Positions 17,719 to 24,920 of a stretch of 64,000 nucleotides of DNA are shown here, in pieces. The notes under the pieces were generated by a model, which had not been told where the DNA came from, made no database searches, and saw nothing but the letters and a program-made list of their open reading frames with translations. The stretch covers positions 115,279-179,278 of the forward strand of contig JAZRQJ010000009.1 in NCBI GenBank assembly GCA_045649685.1, given 5' to 3'. Origin of the DNA: RUG12519 sp045649685 (GTDB lineage: Bacteria; Bacillota; Clostridia; Oscillospirales; Ruminococcaceae). Numbering within the stretch: position 1 is the first letter of the stretch; each line of letters starts with the position of its first letter. The position numbers and the translations under genes were made by a program.

Positions 17719-17766
17719 AAAAAATAAGCACACGTTAATTTTTAAACAAAGCCGAACGTGTGCTTA
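17719..17766 (-). terminator. Internal terminator (attenuator) between precursor and processing genes
   Basis: A perfect 12-base-pair inverted repeat, TAAGCACACGTT at 17725-17736 with AACGTGTGCTTA at 17755-17766. On the minus strand the stem is followed at once by six T. It lies 14 bases after the peptide stop and 20 bases before the permease start. Partial read-through would give much more peptide mRNA than enzyme mRNA, the usual need in RiPP operons. Confidence 0.9.
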
Positions 17767-17779
17767 CAAATTATAGCCG

Positions 17780-17950
17780 TTAAGCTATCCATCCTCCTGC
17801 CATAACTGCTGCTACTGCTGGCGCATTACATATACCCGCCACAGCTATCATTCCAGCACCTTTACCTGCAGCCGCCACAGATGCAAATACAGCGTCCTTA
17901 TTAGCCGCACAAGCAATTATATTGACTCCTAGTATTTTAGGTTGTTCCAT
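17780..17950 (-). CDS. Predicted RiPP precursor peptide, 56 residues
   Basis: A 56-codon gene from ATG at 17950 to TAA at 17780. AGGAGG at 17961-17966 lies ten bases upstream, and a consensus promoter lies further up. The peptide starts MEQPKILGVN and ends AVAAVMAGGWIA. It has 17 Ala, 7 Gly, 6 Val and 6 Ile, two Cys (14 and 41), one Trp (54), and no Thr, Tyr, His or Arg. Residues 1-20 are mixed and may form the leader; residues 21-56 are hydrophobic with a G-K-G-A-G turn at 29-33, like a membrane-active bacteriocin. Six genes below it encode modification, peptidase and transport functions. No known precursor family is recognised. Leader/core boundary and product activity are unknown. Confidence 0.85.
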   Translation of the reverse strand: MEQPKILGVNIIACAANKDAVFASVAAAGKGAGMIAVAGICNAPAVAAVMAGGWIA

Positions 17951-18020
17951 TTTTGATTTCCCTCCTAATAAAAAATATAAGAACTATTAATATTTCTTAC
18001 ACGAATCGTGCGCAACCAGT

Positions 18021-18049
18021 ATTATAAATAAAAAAATAATAAAAGTCAA
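18021..18049 (-). promoter_or_regulatory. Promoter of the RiPP operon
   Basis: On the minus strand TTGACT (18044-18049) and TATAAT (18021-18026) with a 17-base spacer, near perfect for sigma-A. The start point would fall near 18014. An 11-base inverted repeat CACGAATCGTG at 18000-18010 lies just downstream and could be an operator. The 5' leader of about 60 bases ends at the precursor ATG. Confidence 0.8.
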
Positions 18050-18082
18050 GCAAATTCAATATATTTAAAATAATTTTATAAC

Positions 18083-18119
18083 AAAAAATCAGATACAGTA
18101 AAATGTATCTGATTTTTTT
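18083..18119. terminator. Terminator at the right edge of the RiPP operon
   Basis: A perfect 15-base-pair stem (18083-18097 with 18104-18118), loop GTAAAA, and a T-run on either strand. It ends transcription of the 18133-19434 gene just before the RiPP promoter. Stem core TCAGATACA differs from the 13058-13092 hairpin by one compensated base pair. Confidence 0.92.
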
Positions 18120-18132
18120 ATTTTACTTATTA

Positions 18133-19434
18133 CTATGAGTCAATCTGCTCAAACTTAACTCCATTAGGAACAGCTTTTTCCTTTAAAGCGTGACCCTTTC
18201 TAAGAAGATCATACTTAACTGTTTTTATATTAGAATCAACATCAAACTTATCTATATCAGCTAAAAAAGGTACTAATTCATCTGGAATTGTCACTGTATC
18301 ACAACTAACACTACCATTTAAGGGTTTTATGCTCAGCTTACTCTGCTTACCATCACAAGATAAACTAAATTCAACGCCATCTTTTTGTAACATCTTTCTA
18401 ATATGACTTCTAGCAGCATCAACTTTTACAAAATTTTTAATAAACACATCAAAATTTTGAATATTTTCAACATTTCCCTCTATTTTACAATTTTCATTCA
18501 TTGAAAGCGCATCTTCATCAATAATTATCGAATTATTATCAGACTTTATAGCTATAAATTTTGGCAATGGAATATAAGCAGCCCCATTAAGCTCTAAAGA
18601 AAATTTAGTAAATCCAGTAGTAAGATCATACACACTGTAAACATGATGATTCGCACCCCATCGACTCATAAAATATTTATTATTTTCTTCTAAAGAATAT
18701 TTTTCTGGCTCAGCAACAGCAGTAAAGTTGTCATCCATAGCTATTACATCCTGAGATACTCCAGATTTAGAATTTTTAGATGCCTTCAACTCTTGAATTC
18801 TCATTTCTTCCGTACATGTTGCATCAAATAATGCCCATCCACCAAGAGAATCAAGCCAAACAGCATTAAATTTATGATCGTAGTTACACACCATCATACA
18901 AGGCAATCCCGCTTCTCTCATAAATACTCGAGCCAAATCAGCTACACCAGCACATACCCCTTCTCTAGCTTTAAAAACACTCAAAGCATCCTGAGCTTTT
19001 CTATTAGAATTAAATATTTGCATTCCTTCTTGATCATGTCCTAAATTAACAGATGTTTTATCATATGTTATATTATTTCGAATCCAAAAAAATATAGACC
19101 TAGCCAATTTAATTTCATAATCACTATCTTGTTGTGGTATAGATTGCTTTATTTTATTTGCTTCATTAACTATTTGATCATAAATTTTCTTTTCTTCATC
19201 ACTCAACTTATCCTTCTTAAAATAATTCCCATCAGGACCACCTTTGGTAAATCCTGTAGATTTATCTATAGATTTTAACATATTTAGAGAATACTCACAA
19301 ATAAGCTTAGATTGACGATTATATTCAGAAATATAGTCAAACTCTCTAGCAGCCATACATACACTACTCAAACCACTAATAGCTACCAAAGTTGTCGCTG
19401 TCAGAGCAGCTACTAATTTCCTTACAAATTTCAA
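18133..19434 (-). CDS. Secreted transglutaminase-like protein
   Basis: A protein of 433 residues from the TTG at 19434. It begins MKFVRKLVAALTATTL with a signal peptide ending near CMAA. The transglutaminase-like fold has the triad Cys161 (REGVCAGVADLAR), His187 (NYDHKFNAVWL) and Asp204 (WALFDAT). Such domains act as thiol peptidases or cross-linkers; the target is unknown. The rest (about 250-433) has no recognised domain. An ATG at 19452 is also in frame, but it directly follows a terminator T-run with no ribosome site, whereas AAAGG lies ten bases before the TTG. The same AAAGGTTGGTTTA string precedes the neighbouring secreted gene. Confidence 0.82.
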   Translation of the reverse strand: MKFVRKLVAALTATTLVAISGLSSVCMAAREFDYISEYNRQSKLICEYSLNMLKSIDKSTGFTKGGPDGNYFKKDKLSDEEKKIYDQIVNEANKIKQSIPQQDSDYEIKLARSIFFWIRNNITYDKTSVNLGHDQEGMQIFNSNRKAQDALSVFKAREGVCAGVADLARVFMREAGLPCMMVCNYDHKFNAVWLDSLGGWALFDATCTEEMRIQELKASKNSKSGVSQDVIAMDDNFTAVAEPEKYSLEENNKYFMSRWGANHHVYSVYDLTTGFTKFSLELNGAAYIPLPKFIAIKSDNNSIIIDEDALSMNENCKIEGNVENIQNFDVFIKNFVKVDAARSHIRKMLQKDGVEFSLSCDGKQSKLSIKPLNGSVSCDTVTIPDELVPFLADIDKFDVDSNIKTVKYDLLRKGHALKEKAVPNGVKFEQIDS

Positions 19435-19460
19435 AGTAAACCAACCTTTCATTTAAAAAT

Positions 19461-19496
19461 AAAAAGTCAGATATATTTTGTTATATCTGACTTTTT
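19461..19496 (-). terminator. Terminator between the two secreted-protein genes
   Basis: A perfect 15-base-pair stem (19461-19475 with 19482-19496), 6-base loop, then a T-run on the minus strand. It ends the 19503-19868 gene six bases after its stop. Some read-through is needed for the next gene unless that gene has an unseen promoter. Confidence 0.9.
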
Positions 19497-19502
19497 ACTG
19501 AT

Positions 19503-19868
19503 CTAGTTCATTACACGTGATTTAGCAATTTCTTTTTTTATTTGTTCATCATTTAAAATAATACACTTATCACCATTTGACGATCCAGAACCATTACTCT
19601 TAGATTCAGATTCCTCAAATTTTTTAATTTCTTCAATTATTTTAGGAAGTTCTTTTTTTAGTTGTTCCTCATCAATTTTCTCATTACTTGGCTTCGCGTT
19701 AACTACTTTTTTATTTTCTGAATTATTGCTATTTTCAGGAACTCCTATAATCATTTTCTGTCCAGCTCCTTCCCCAGAATTAGCAGCTAAACAAAAACCA
19801 CTAAAAGTACCAACAGTAGCAAGTGTTGTTGCCATCAAAGTAACTATTAATTTCTTTCCTAATTTCAA
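19503..19868 (-). CDS. Small secreted protein of unknown function
   Basis: A 121-residue protein from the TTG at 19868. MKLGKKLIVTLMATTL opens a signal peptide with likely cleavage after CLAA. The mature part is charged and low in complexity: many Glu, Lys, Asn and Ser, with KIIEEIKKFEE probably helical, then a Ser/Gly linker and one Cys in GDKCIILNDEQ. The signal peptide and the 25 bases before it closely match those of the transglutaminase-like neighbour, so the two 5' ends are duplicates. AAAGG lies ten bases before the TTG. Function unknown. Confidence 0.7.
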   Translation of the reverse strand: MKLGKKLIVTLMATTLATVGTFSGFCLAANSGEGAGQKMIIGVPENSNNSENKKVVNAKPSNEKIDEEQLKKELPKIIEEIKKFEESESKSNGSGSSNGDKCIILNDEQIKKEIAKSRVMN

Positions 19869-19895
19869 AATAAACCAACCTTTCCAATCTAAAAC

Positions 19896-19924
19896 ATTAT
19901 AGTATACTAGCATACTGTCTTAAA
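19896..19924 (-). promoter_or_regulatory. Possible promoter of the secreted-protein pair
   Basis: TATAAT at 19896-19901 on the minus strand with a weak TTTAAG 17 bases upstream. The box overlaps a 10-base palindrome TAGTATACTA. A TTACAA/TATACT pair a few bases off is an alternative. Confidence 0.4.
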
Positions 19925-19950
19925 TTGTAACATATAAAACACTTGTGTTG

Positions 19951-20101
19951 GTTTACAAAGCATTTACAATAAAATAACTTAATGTTAATTTGTTAGTACA
20001 TTTAAAACACGTTTTTTCACGTAAACTTCTTCAATTATTGCTTTTCATATTTAATCAATTATTAATTTACAAAGCATTAACAATATAATAACTAGGTGTT
20101 A
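19951..20101 (-). repeat. Imperfect tandem duplication of the leuS 3' end and its flank
   Basis: The sequence after the leuS stop (20066-20093, containing TTTACAAAGCATTAACAAT on the plus strand) recurs 115 bases away at 19951-19978 with few changes. In both copies it directly follows a LeuRS-like C-terminal coding end. The whole unit (coding tail plus 3' flank) is therefore present twice in tandem. Confidence 0.75.
19985..20044 (-). pseudogene. Relic of a second leuS 3' end
   Basis: On the minus strand the 19 codons before the TAA at 19985 read KAIIEEVYVKKRVLNVLTN. The true LeuRS ends KKIIKEIYVKNRLLNIVAK. Nine or more positions agree, and others are conservative, while many codons differ at the nucleotide level. 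An in-frame TGA lies just upstream, so only the tail survives. The pattern fits a homologous leuS that diverged under selection before it was truncated, more than recent copying. Confidence 0.72.
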
Positions 20102-22504
20102 CTTCGCTACTATATTTAATAATCTATTTTTAACATAAATTTCTTTGATAATTTTCTTTTCTTTTAATTCTGCTTTTATTTTTTCGTCTTCCTTAGCAAG
20201 TTTTATAACCTCATCTTGACTGATATCTACAGGAACAATTAATTTTGATTTTATTTTGCCACATACTTGTATTACAATTTCAACAGCATCATCTTTCACT
20301 TTATCAGCATCATAATTAGGCCAATCTTGCTCATGTACATAACCACCATAGCCTAAAACTTCATACAATTCTTCAGCAATATGCGGAGCAAATGGACTTA
20401 AAAGTATAATTAAAATTCTAAATTCTTCTTTAGTTACCGACTTAGAGTCATACACTTCATTGATAAATGCCATCATAGAAGAAATTGCTGTATTAAATTT
20501 CATATTCTCTATATCATCCGTAACTTTCTTTATCATTTTATTTAAAGATACTTCAAATTCCGGTCTTATACTATCGCCTTGTAAAATATCTTGCAATGAC
20601 CAAACTCTATCTAAAAACCTTCTGCAACCCTTAATTGAAGACGAACTCCAAGGTGCAGATTTTTCAAAATCTCCCATAAACATTTCATATAATCTTATAG
20701 TATCTGCTCCATACTCATTTACAATATCATCAGGATTTACAACATTTCCTCTAGACTTACTCATTTTTTCGCCATTTTGTCCTAAAATCATACCATGACT
20801 TGTTCTCTTAGCATACGGTTCTTTTGTAGACACAACACCAATATCATATAGAAATTTATGCCAAAATCTAGAATAAAGCAAATGTAATGTAGTATGTTCC
20901 ATACCCCCATTATACCAATCCACAGGAAGCCAATAATTTAATTCTTTTTGACTGGCAAGCGCATCATTACAGTTAGGATCACAATATCTTAAATAATACC
21001 AAGAAGATCCAGCCCATTGTGGCATAGTATCTGTTTCTCTTTTAGCGTCACATCCACACTTAGGACATTTCACATTAACAAACTCATCAATTTTTGAAAG
21101 TGGTGATTCGCCGTTTTCTGTAGGTTCAAAATCAGAAACATTCGGAAGTTTTATTGGCAATTCGTTTTCAGGAACAGCAACTTCTCCGCATTTAGGACAA
21201 TGAATTATTGGTATAGGCTCACCCCAATATCTTTGTCTAGCAAAAACCCAATCTCTTAATTTATAATTTGTTTGTGCTTTTCCCTTTTTATTTTTTTCTA
21301 ACCACTTTAACATTTCCATTTTTGCATCTTCAACCGTTAATCCATTTAAAAATTCAGAATTAATCAGCTTTCCTGAAGAACAGTCAGTAAAAGCTTCTTT
21401 TTCAATATTTCCGCCAGACACAACTTCAACAATATCAATACCAAACTTCTTAGCAAATTCATAGTCTCTAGAATCATGTGCAGGAACCGCCATTATAGCA
21501 CCTGTTCCATAACTCATTAAAACATAATCTGAAACATAAATAGGAATTTCTTTATCGTTTACAGGATTTATTCCATTTACTCCAACTATTCTAACCCCCG
21601 TTTTTTCCTTATTCATTTCACTCCTTTCAAATTCAGATTTCTTAGACACATCTTCTCTATATGCTAATATTTCATCTATATTCTGTATATTATCTTTCCA
21701 TTTATCAATAAGAGGATGTTCTGGTGAAATTACCATATAGGTAGCACCAAATAATGTATCAGGTCTAGTAGTATATATTTCTAATTTATCTCCAGCAGTT
21801 GTATTAAATTCTACTTGTGCACCATAACTACGTCCAATCCAGTTTTTTTGCTGAATTTTAACTGGATTTATGTAATCTACACTATCTAAGTCATCTATTA
21901 AACGATCCGCATACTCTGTAATTTTAAGCATCCACTGAGACTTATTTTTTCTAATTACATCACTCTTACATCTTTCACATTTTCCATTAACAACCTCTTC
22001 ATTAGCAAGAACGCACTTACACGATGTACACCAGTTAACTGCCATTTCTTTTTTATATGCAAGTCCCTTTTTAAACATTTGCAAAAATATCCACTGTGTC
22101 CATTTATAATAAGATGAATTTGTTGTAGAAACTTCTCTGTTCCAATCAAAAGATAGTCCTAAATTTTTTAATTGTTGCTTAAATCTACTTATATTATCAC
22201 GAGTAACAATTTCAGGATGTATGTGATTTTTTATCGCAAAATTTTCAGTAGGAAGTCCAAAAGCATCCCATCCCATTGGATATAAAACATTATAACCTTG
22301 CATTCTACGTTTTCTTGCTACAATATCAAGTGCAGTATAAGACCTAGGGTGCCCAACATGCAATCCCTTAGCAGATGGATATGGAAATTCAACTAATGCG
22401 TAAAACTTAGGTTTACTATAATCTTTGGATGTAGCAAATGTGTTATTATCATCCCAAAATTTTTGCCATTTTTTTTCAACATTCTTAAAATCATACTTTC
22501 TCAC
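20099..22504 (-). CDS. leuS: Leucyl-tRNA synthetase
   Basis: Class I synthetase of 801 residues that charges tRNA-Leu. The HIGH motif appears as HVGH in FPYPSAKGLHVGHPRS, and KMSKS in NGEKMSKSRGNVV. A zinc-binding insertion is seen in CTSCKCV and CERC, and the editing domain in the middle with TTRPDTLFGATYMV. Length is normal for the bacterial form. It follows rsfS by three bases, the end of the yhbY-nadD/yqeK-rsfS-leuS run. No T-box was seen upstream. Its 3' end is duplicated downstream. Confidence 0.97.
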   Translation of the reverse strand: MRKYDFKNVEKKWQKFWDDNNTFATSKDYSKPKFYALVEFPYPSAKGLHVGHPRSYTALDIVARKRRMQGYNVLYPMGWDAFGLPTENFAIKNHIHPEIVTRDNISRFKQQLKNLGLSFDWNREVSTTNSSYYKWTQWIFLQMFKKGLAYKKEMAVNWCTSCKCVLANEEVVNGKCERCKSDVIRKNKSQWMLKITEYADRLIDDLDSVDYINPVKIQQKNWIGRSYGAQVEFNTTAGDKLEIYTTRPDTLFGATYMVISPEHPLIDKWKDNIQNIDEILAYREDVSKKSEFERSEMNKEKTGVRIVGVNGINPVNDKEIPIYVSDYVLMSYGTGAIMAVPAHDSRDYEFAKKFGIDIVEVVSGGNIEKEAFTDCSSGKLINSEFLNGLTVEDAKMEMLKWLEKNKKGKAQTNYKLRDWVFARQRYWGEPIPIIHCPKCGEVAVPENELPIKLPNVSDFEPTENGESPLSKIDEFVNVKCPKCGCDAKRETDTMPQWAGSSWYYLRYCDPNCNDALASQKELNYWLPVDWYNGGMEHTTLHLLYSRFWHKFLYDIGVVSTKEPYAKRTSHGMILGQNGEKMSKSRGNVVNPDDIVNEYGADTIRLYEMFMGDFEKSAPWSSSSIKGCRRFLDRVWSLQDILQGDSIRPEFEVSLNKMIKKVTDDIENMKFNTAISSMMAFINEVYDSKSVTKEEFRILIILLSPFAPHIAEELYEVLGYGGYVHEQDWPNYDADKVKDDAVEIVIQVCGKIKSKLIVPVDISQDEVIKLAKEDEKIKAELKEKKIIKEIYVKNRLLNIVAK

Positions 22505-22507
22505 TTT

Positions 22508-22870
22508 TTAATCCCCCTCATTAATTAAGCTATCAACAGATACCGATGTTCCATCTGACCAAATATTTTCTAAATTATAAAATTTTCTTGTATCTTCATG
22601 AAATATATGCACAACAATATCTTGATAATCCAAAACTATCCAATTGGAATTTTTATCCTTTTCAATCCTATTTGGAATTCTACCCCTCTGTTTTAGTTCA
22701 TATTCAAGTTCATCGACCAAACTCTTTACATGAGTAACATTGTTTGTATCAGCTATTACAAAATAATCACACAATATAGTCAAATCATCTATCTTTATAA
22801 CCTGAATATTATTGGCTTTTTTGTTATCCAAAACATTAACTATTAATTTTAACATTTCTTTTGTTTTCAT
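22508..22870 (-). CDS. rsfS: Ribosomal silencing factor RsfS
   Basis: A 120-residue protein of the Iojap/RsfS family. It binds L14 on the 50S subunit and blocks subunit joining when nutrients are short. Typical parts are DLTILCDYFVIADTNN, the RIEKDKNSNWIVLDYQDIVVHIFHE stretch split over the middle, and the C-terminal YNLENIW. I chose the ATG at 22870; a GTG at 22882 falls inside the AGAGGTGG ribosome site. Placement between nadD/yqeK and leuS is standard in Firmicutes. Confidence 0.95.
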   Translation of the reverse strand: MKTKEMLKLIVNVLDNKKANNIQVIKIDDLTILCDYFVIADTNNVTHVKSLVDELEYELKQRGRIPNRIEKDKNSNWIVLDYQDIVVHIFHEDTRKFYNLENIWSDGTSVSVDSLINEGD

Positions 22871-22884
22871 ATAGGTAACCACCT

Positions 22885-24045
22885 CTATCTAAAATTTTTT
22901 TGACAAAGCTGATTGTAACATTCAAAAGTTTTAGGATGAATTAAAACTTCTCTCTCACAAAGTAAAGTTATACACTTTTTTAACTGAAACAACAACGCTT
23001 TATCAAGATCTTCTTTAACTAGTTCACGCTCAATGTCAACATCTTCATGTTTTCGATCATCACTAACACAATCAGCCATATAAATTATTTTTTCAAACAC
23101 AGTCATATCTTGACTAGCAGTGGTATGATATTTTATAGAGTTTATAATCTGCTTATCTTCAATACCTAAATATTTTTCACAATATAGTGCCCCAGCAATT
23201 GAATGCCATATTTGAGGTGTGCTTTTTTCAATTTCACTGAGATTCACACCATATTCTTCCATAATATATAATAGATATTTTTTATCTTTTTCTTTAACTA
23301 TGTCATGTAAAATACCAGCAATTTCAGCTTTTTGTTCATCCTCGTTATATAATATAGCTAACTGCCTAGCTGCTTTTGCAACCATCTGACAATGATTAAA
23401 CCGTTTAGACGACAATCGGTTTTTAGAAGCATTAAAACATTCTTTAAATAAACAATCATTGCCAACATATATATTATTATCCAATATATACTTCTCAGCT
23501 TTAATATCTAAGTAATCGTAACATTTTAAACCTTGTGCATATTTAATGCGAATGCATTCTGAAAAAATATAATGATTTTCAAACATTTTAATTATGGCTT
23601 TTTTTTCAAATTTTTCTACCTTGTTTTTCATCAACTCATAGTCGTATTTTGAAAACGCAATTGATACAACAAAAGCAACATTAAAAATTTCTTCATATTT
23701 ATCCCACGAATCAAATGATAAAAACAAATCAGATTCAACAATTAAATATAACTCATCATTACAAAACTTAATTTGTAACTCCTGCAATATATCAAATATA
23801 CAAGATAACCCGCTATCATGCTGAGTATTATACACCATTATATTATCATAATCTTCACATGTCAATCTGCAAATTTCACTTCTAACCTTAATTGCTGGCA
23901 ACTCTTCAAATTTATTGGGAATTGCATTTAATGGAATAATTAAAATCTTGTCTAACCCATATTCTTTTTTCAATTTATTAGCTACAAACATATGTCCGTT
24001 GTGTATAGGATTAAAAGTTGATAAAAAAACTCCAATCTTTGACAT
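22885..24045 (-). CDS. nadD-yqeK: Fusion of nicotinate-mononucleotide adenylyltransferase and YqeK-type HD hydrolase
   Basis: A 386-residue bifunctional protein. Residues 1-190 are a NadD domain with the nucleotidyl-transferase motif NPIHNGHM and the later SECIRIKYAQGL in place of the usual S-T-x-I-R. Residues 205-345 are an HD domain with FNHCQMVAKAA, GILHDIVKEKD, WHSIAGA and KYHTT, as in YqeK. NadD makes deamido-NAD from nicotinate mononucleotide; YqeK is an Ap4A hydrolase. The genes are adjacent but separate in Bacillus. One stop-free frame links both parts. It overlaps yhbY by one base. Confidence 0.92.
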   Translation of the reverse strand: MSKIGVFLSTFNPIHNGHMFVANKLKKEYGLDKILIIPLNAIPNKFEELPAIKVRSEICRLTCEDYDNIMVYNTQHDSGLSCIFDILQELQIKFCNDELYLIVESDLFLSFDSWDKYEEIFNVAFVVSIAFSKYDYELMKNKVEKFEKKAIIKMFENHYIFSECIRIKYAQGLKCYDYLDIKAEKYILDNNIYVGNDCLFKECFNASKNRLSSKRFNHCQMVAKAARQLAILYNEDEQKAEIAGILHDIVKEKDKKYLLYIMEEYGVNLSEIEKSTPQIWHSIAGALYCEKYLGIEDKQIINSIKYHTTASQDMTVFEKIIYMADCVSDDRKHEDVDIERELVKEDLDKALLFQLKKCITLLCEREVLIHPKTFECYNQLCQKNFR

Positions 24046-24335
24046 TATATTTCTATCCCATCTTTCTTTTTAAAGTTTTTCTTATAAACAATAAATTTTT
24101 TACCTATAACTTGAACTATTTCACAATCTAAAATTTCAGATACATTTATAGCAGCTTCTCTTGAATTGACGGGTGCATTGTCTAATATTTCACACTTAAC
24201 TAATTCTCTAGCAACAAGTGCACATTTCAAACTATGAACCAATTCATCTGTAATACCATTTTTTCCTACATAAACTATTGTCTCAATACCATTTGCCATA
24301 CTTCTTAATTTGGCCCTTTGTTTACTTGTTATCAT
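24045..24335 (-). CDS. yhbY: YhbY-family ribosome-assembly RNA-binding protein
   Basis: A 96-residue single CRM domain. SKQRAKLRSMAN opens it, and VYVGKNGITDELVHSLKCAL holds the family's G-K-x-G loop. Known members bind pre-50S particles. The ATG at 24335 is seven bases from AGGAG; an ATG six bases earlier is possible. It overlaps the end of rdgB by four bases. Confidence 0.93.
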   Translation of the reverse strand: MITSKQRAKLRSMANGIETIVYVGKNGITDELVHSLKCALVARELVKCEILDNAPVNSREAAINVSEILDCEIVQVIGKKFIVYKKNFKKKDGIEI

Positions 24336-24919
24336 TTCCATTCTCCTATCCTTTGAGCTAATGTTAAAAGAGCCTTGCCACGATGACTAACAGCATCTTT
24401 TTCTTCAGAACTCATATTAGCAAAACTAACACCCTTAAATTTAAACAGAGGATCATATCCAAAACCACCATTCCCCTCGGGTTGATTAGATATCTCTCCT
24501 TCACAAGTTTCAACTATACTAAAGCATTTGCCACTCTGATTTACAAAACAAAGTGCACAAACATATCTAGCTCTTCTATCCGTTATTCCATCAAGTTCTT
24601 TAAGCAACTTCTTATTATTAGATTCAGCTGTTGCATTCAATCCATTATCAGCAGAATATCTAGCAGAATATATCCCCGGCGCACCGTTTAAAGCCAAAAC
24701 TTCTAATCCAGAATCATCAGCTATTACAGGCATATTAACAACTTTATACGTTTCCATCGCTTTAATTTTAGCATTTTCAACAAAACTACTACCAGTTTCT
24801 AATATATCATCATTCATTCCAGCATCGGATTTAGATATAACGTCAAATCCTAATGGCTTTAATATTCTTTTAAACTCTTGTATTTTACCCTTATTTTCAC
24901 TGGCTATAACAACAACCAT
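24332..24919 (-). CDS. rdgB: XTP/dITP pyrophosphatase (RdgB/HAM1)
   Basis: Removes non-canonical purine nucleotides (XTP, dITP, ITP) from the pool. The 195-residue product has MVVVIASENKGKIQEF at the start, DDSGLEVLALNG near residue 66, YSARYS, and GFGYDPLF in the C-terminal half, all family motifs. The start at 24919 follows a GGAGG site and begins one base after the ftsY stop codon. An in-frame ATG 99 bases earlier lies in ftsY coding sequence and is rejected. Confidence 0.95.
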   Translation of the reverse strand: MVVVIASENKGKIQEFKRILKPLGFDVISKSDAGMNDDILETGSSFVENAKIKAMETYKVVNMPVIADDSGLEVLALNGAPGIYSARYSADNGLNATAESNNKKLLKELDGITDRRARYVCALCFVNQSGKCFSIVETCEGEISNQPEGNGGFGYDPLFKFKGVSFANMSSEEKDAVSHRGKALLTLAQRIGEWK

Positions 24920-24920
24920 G

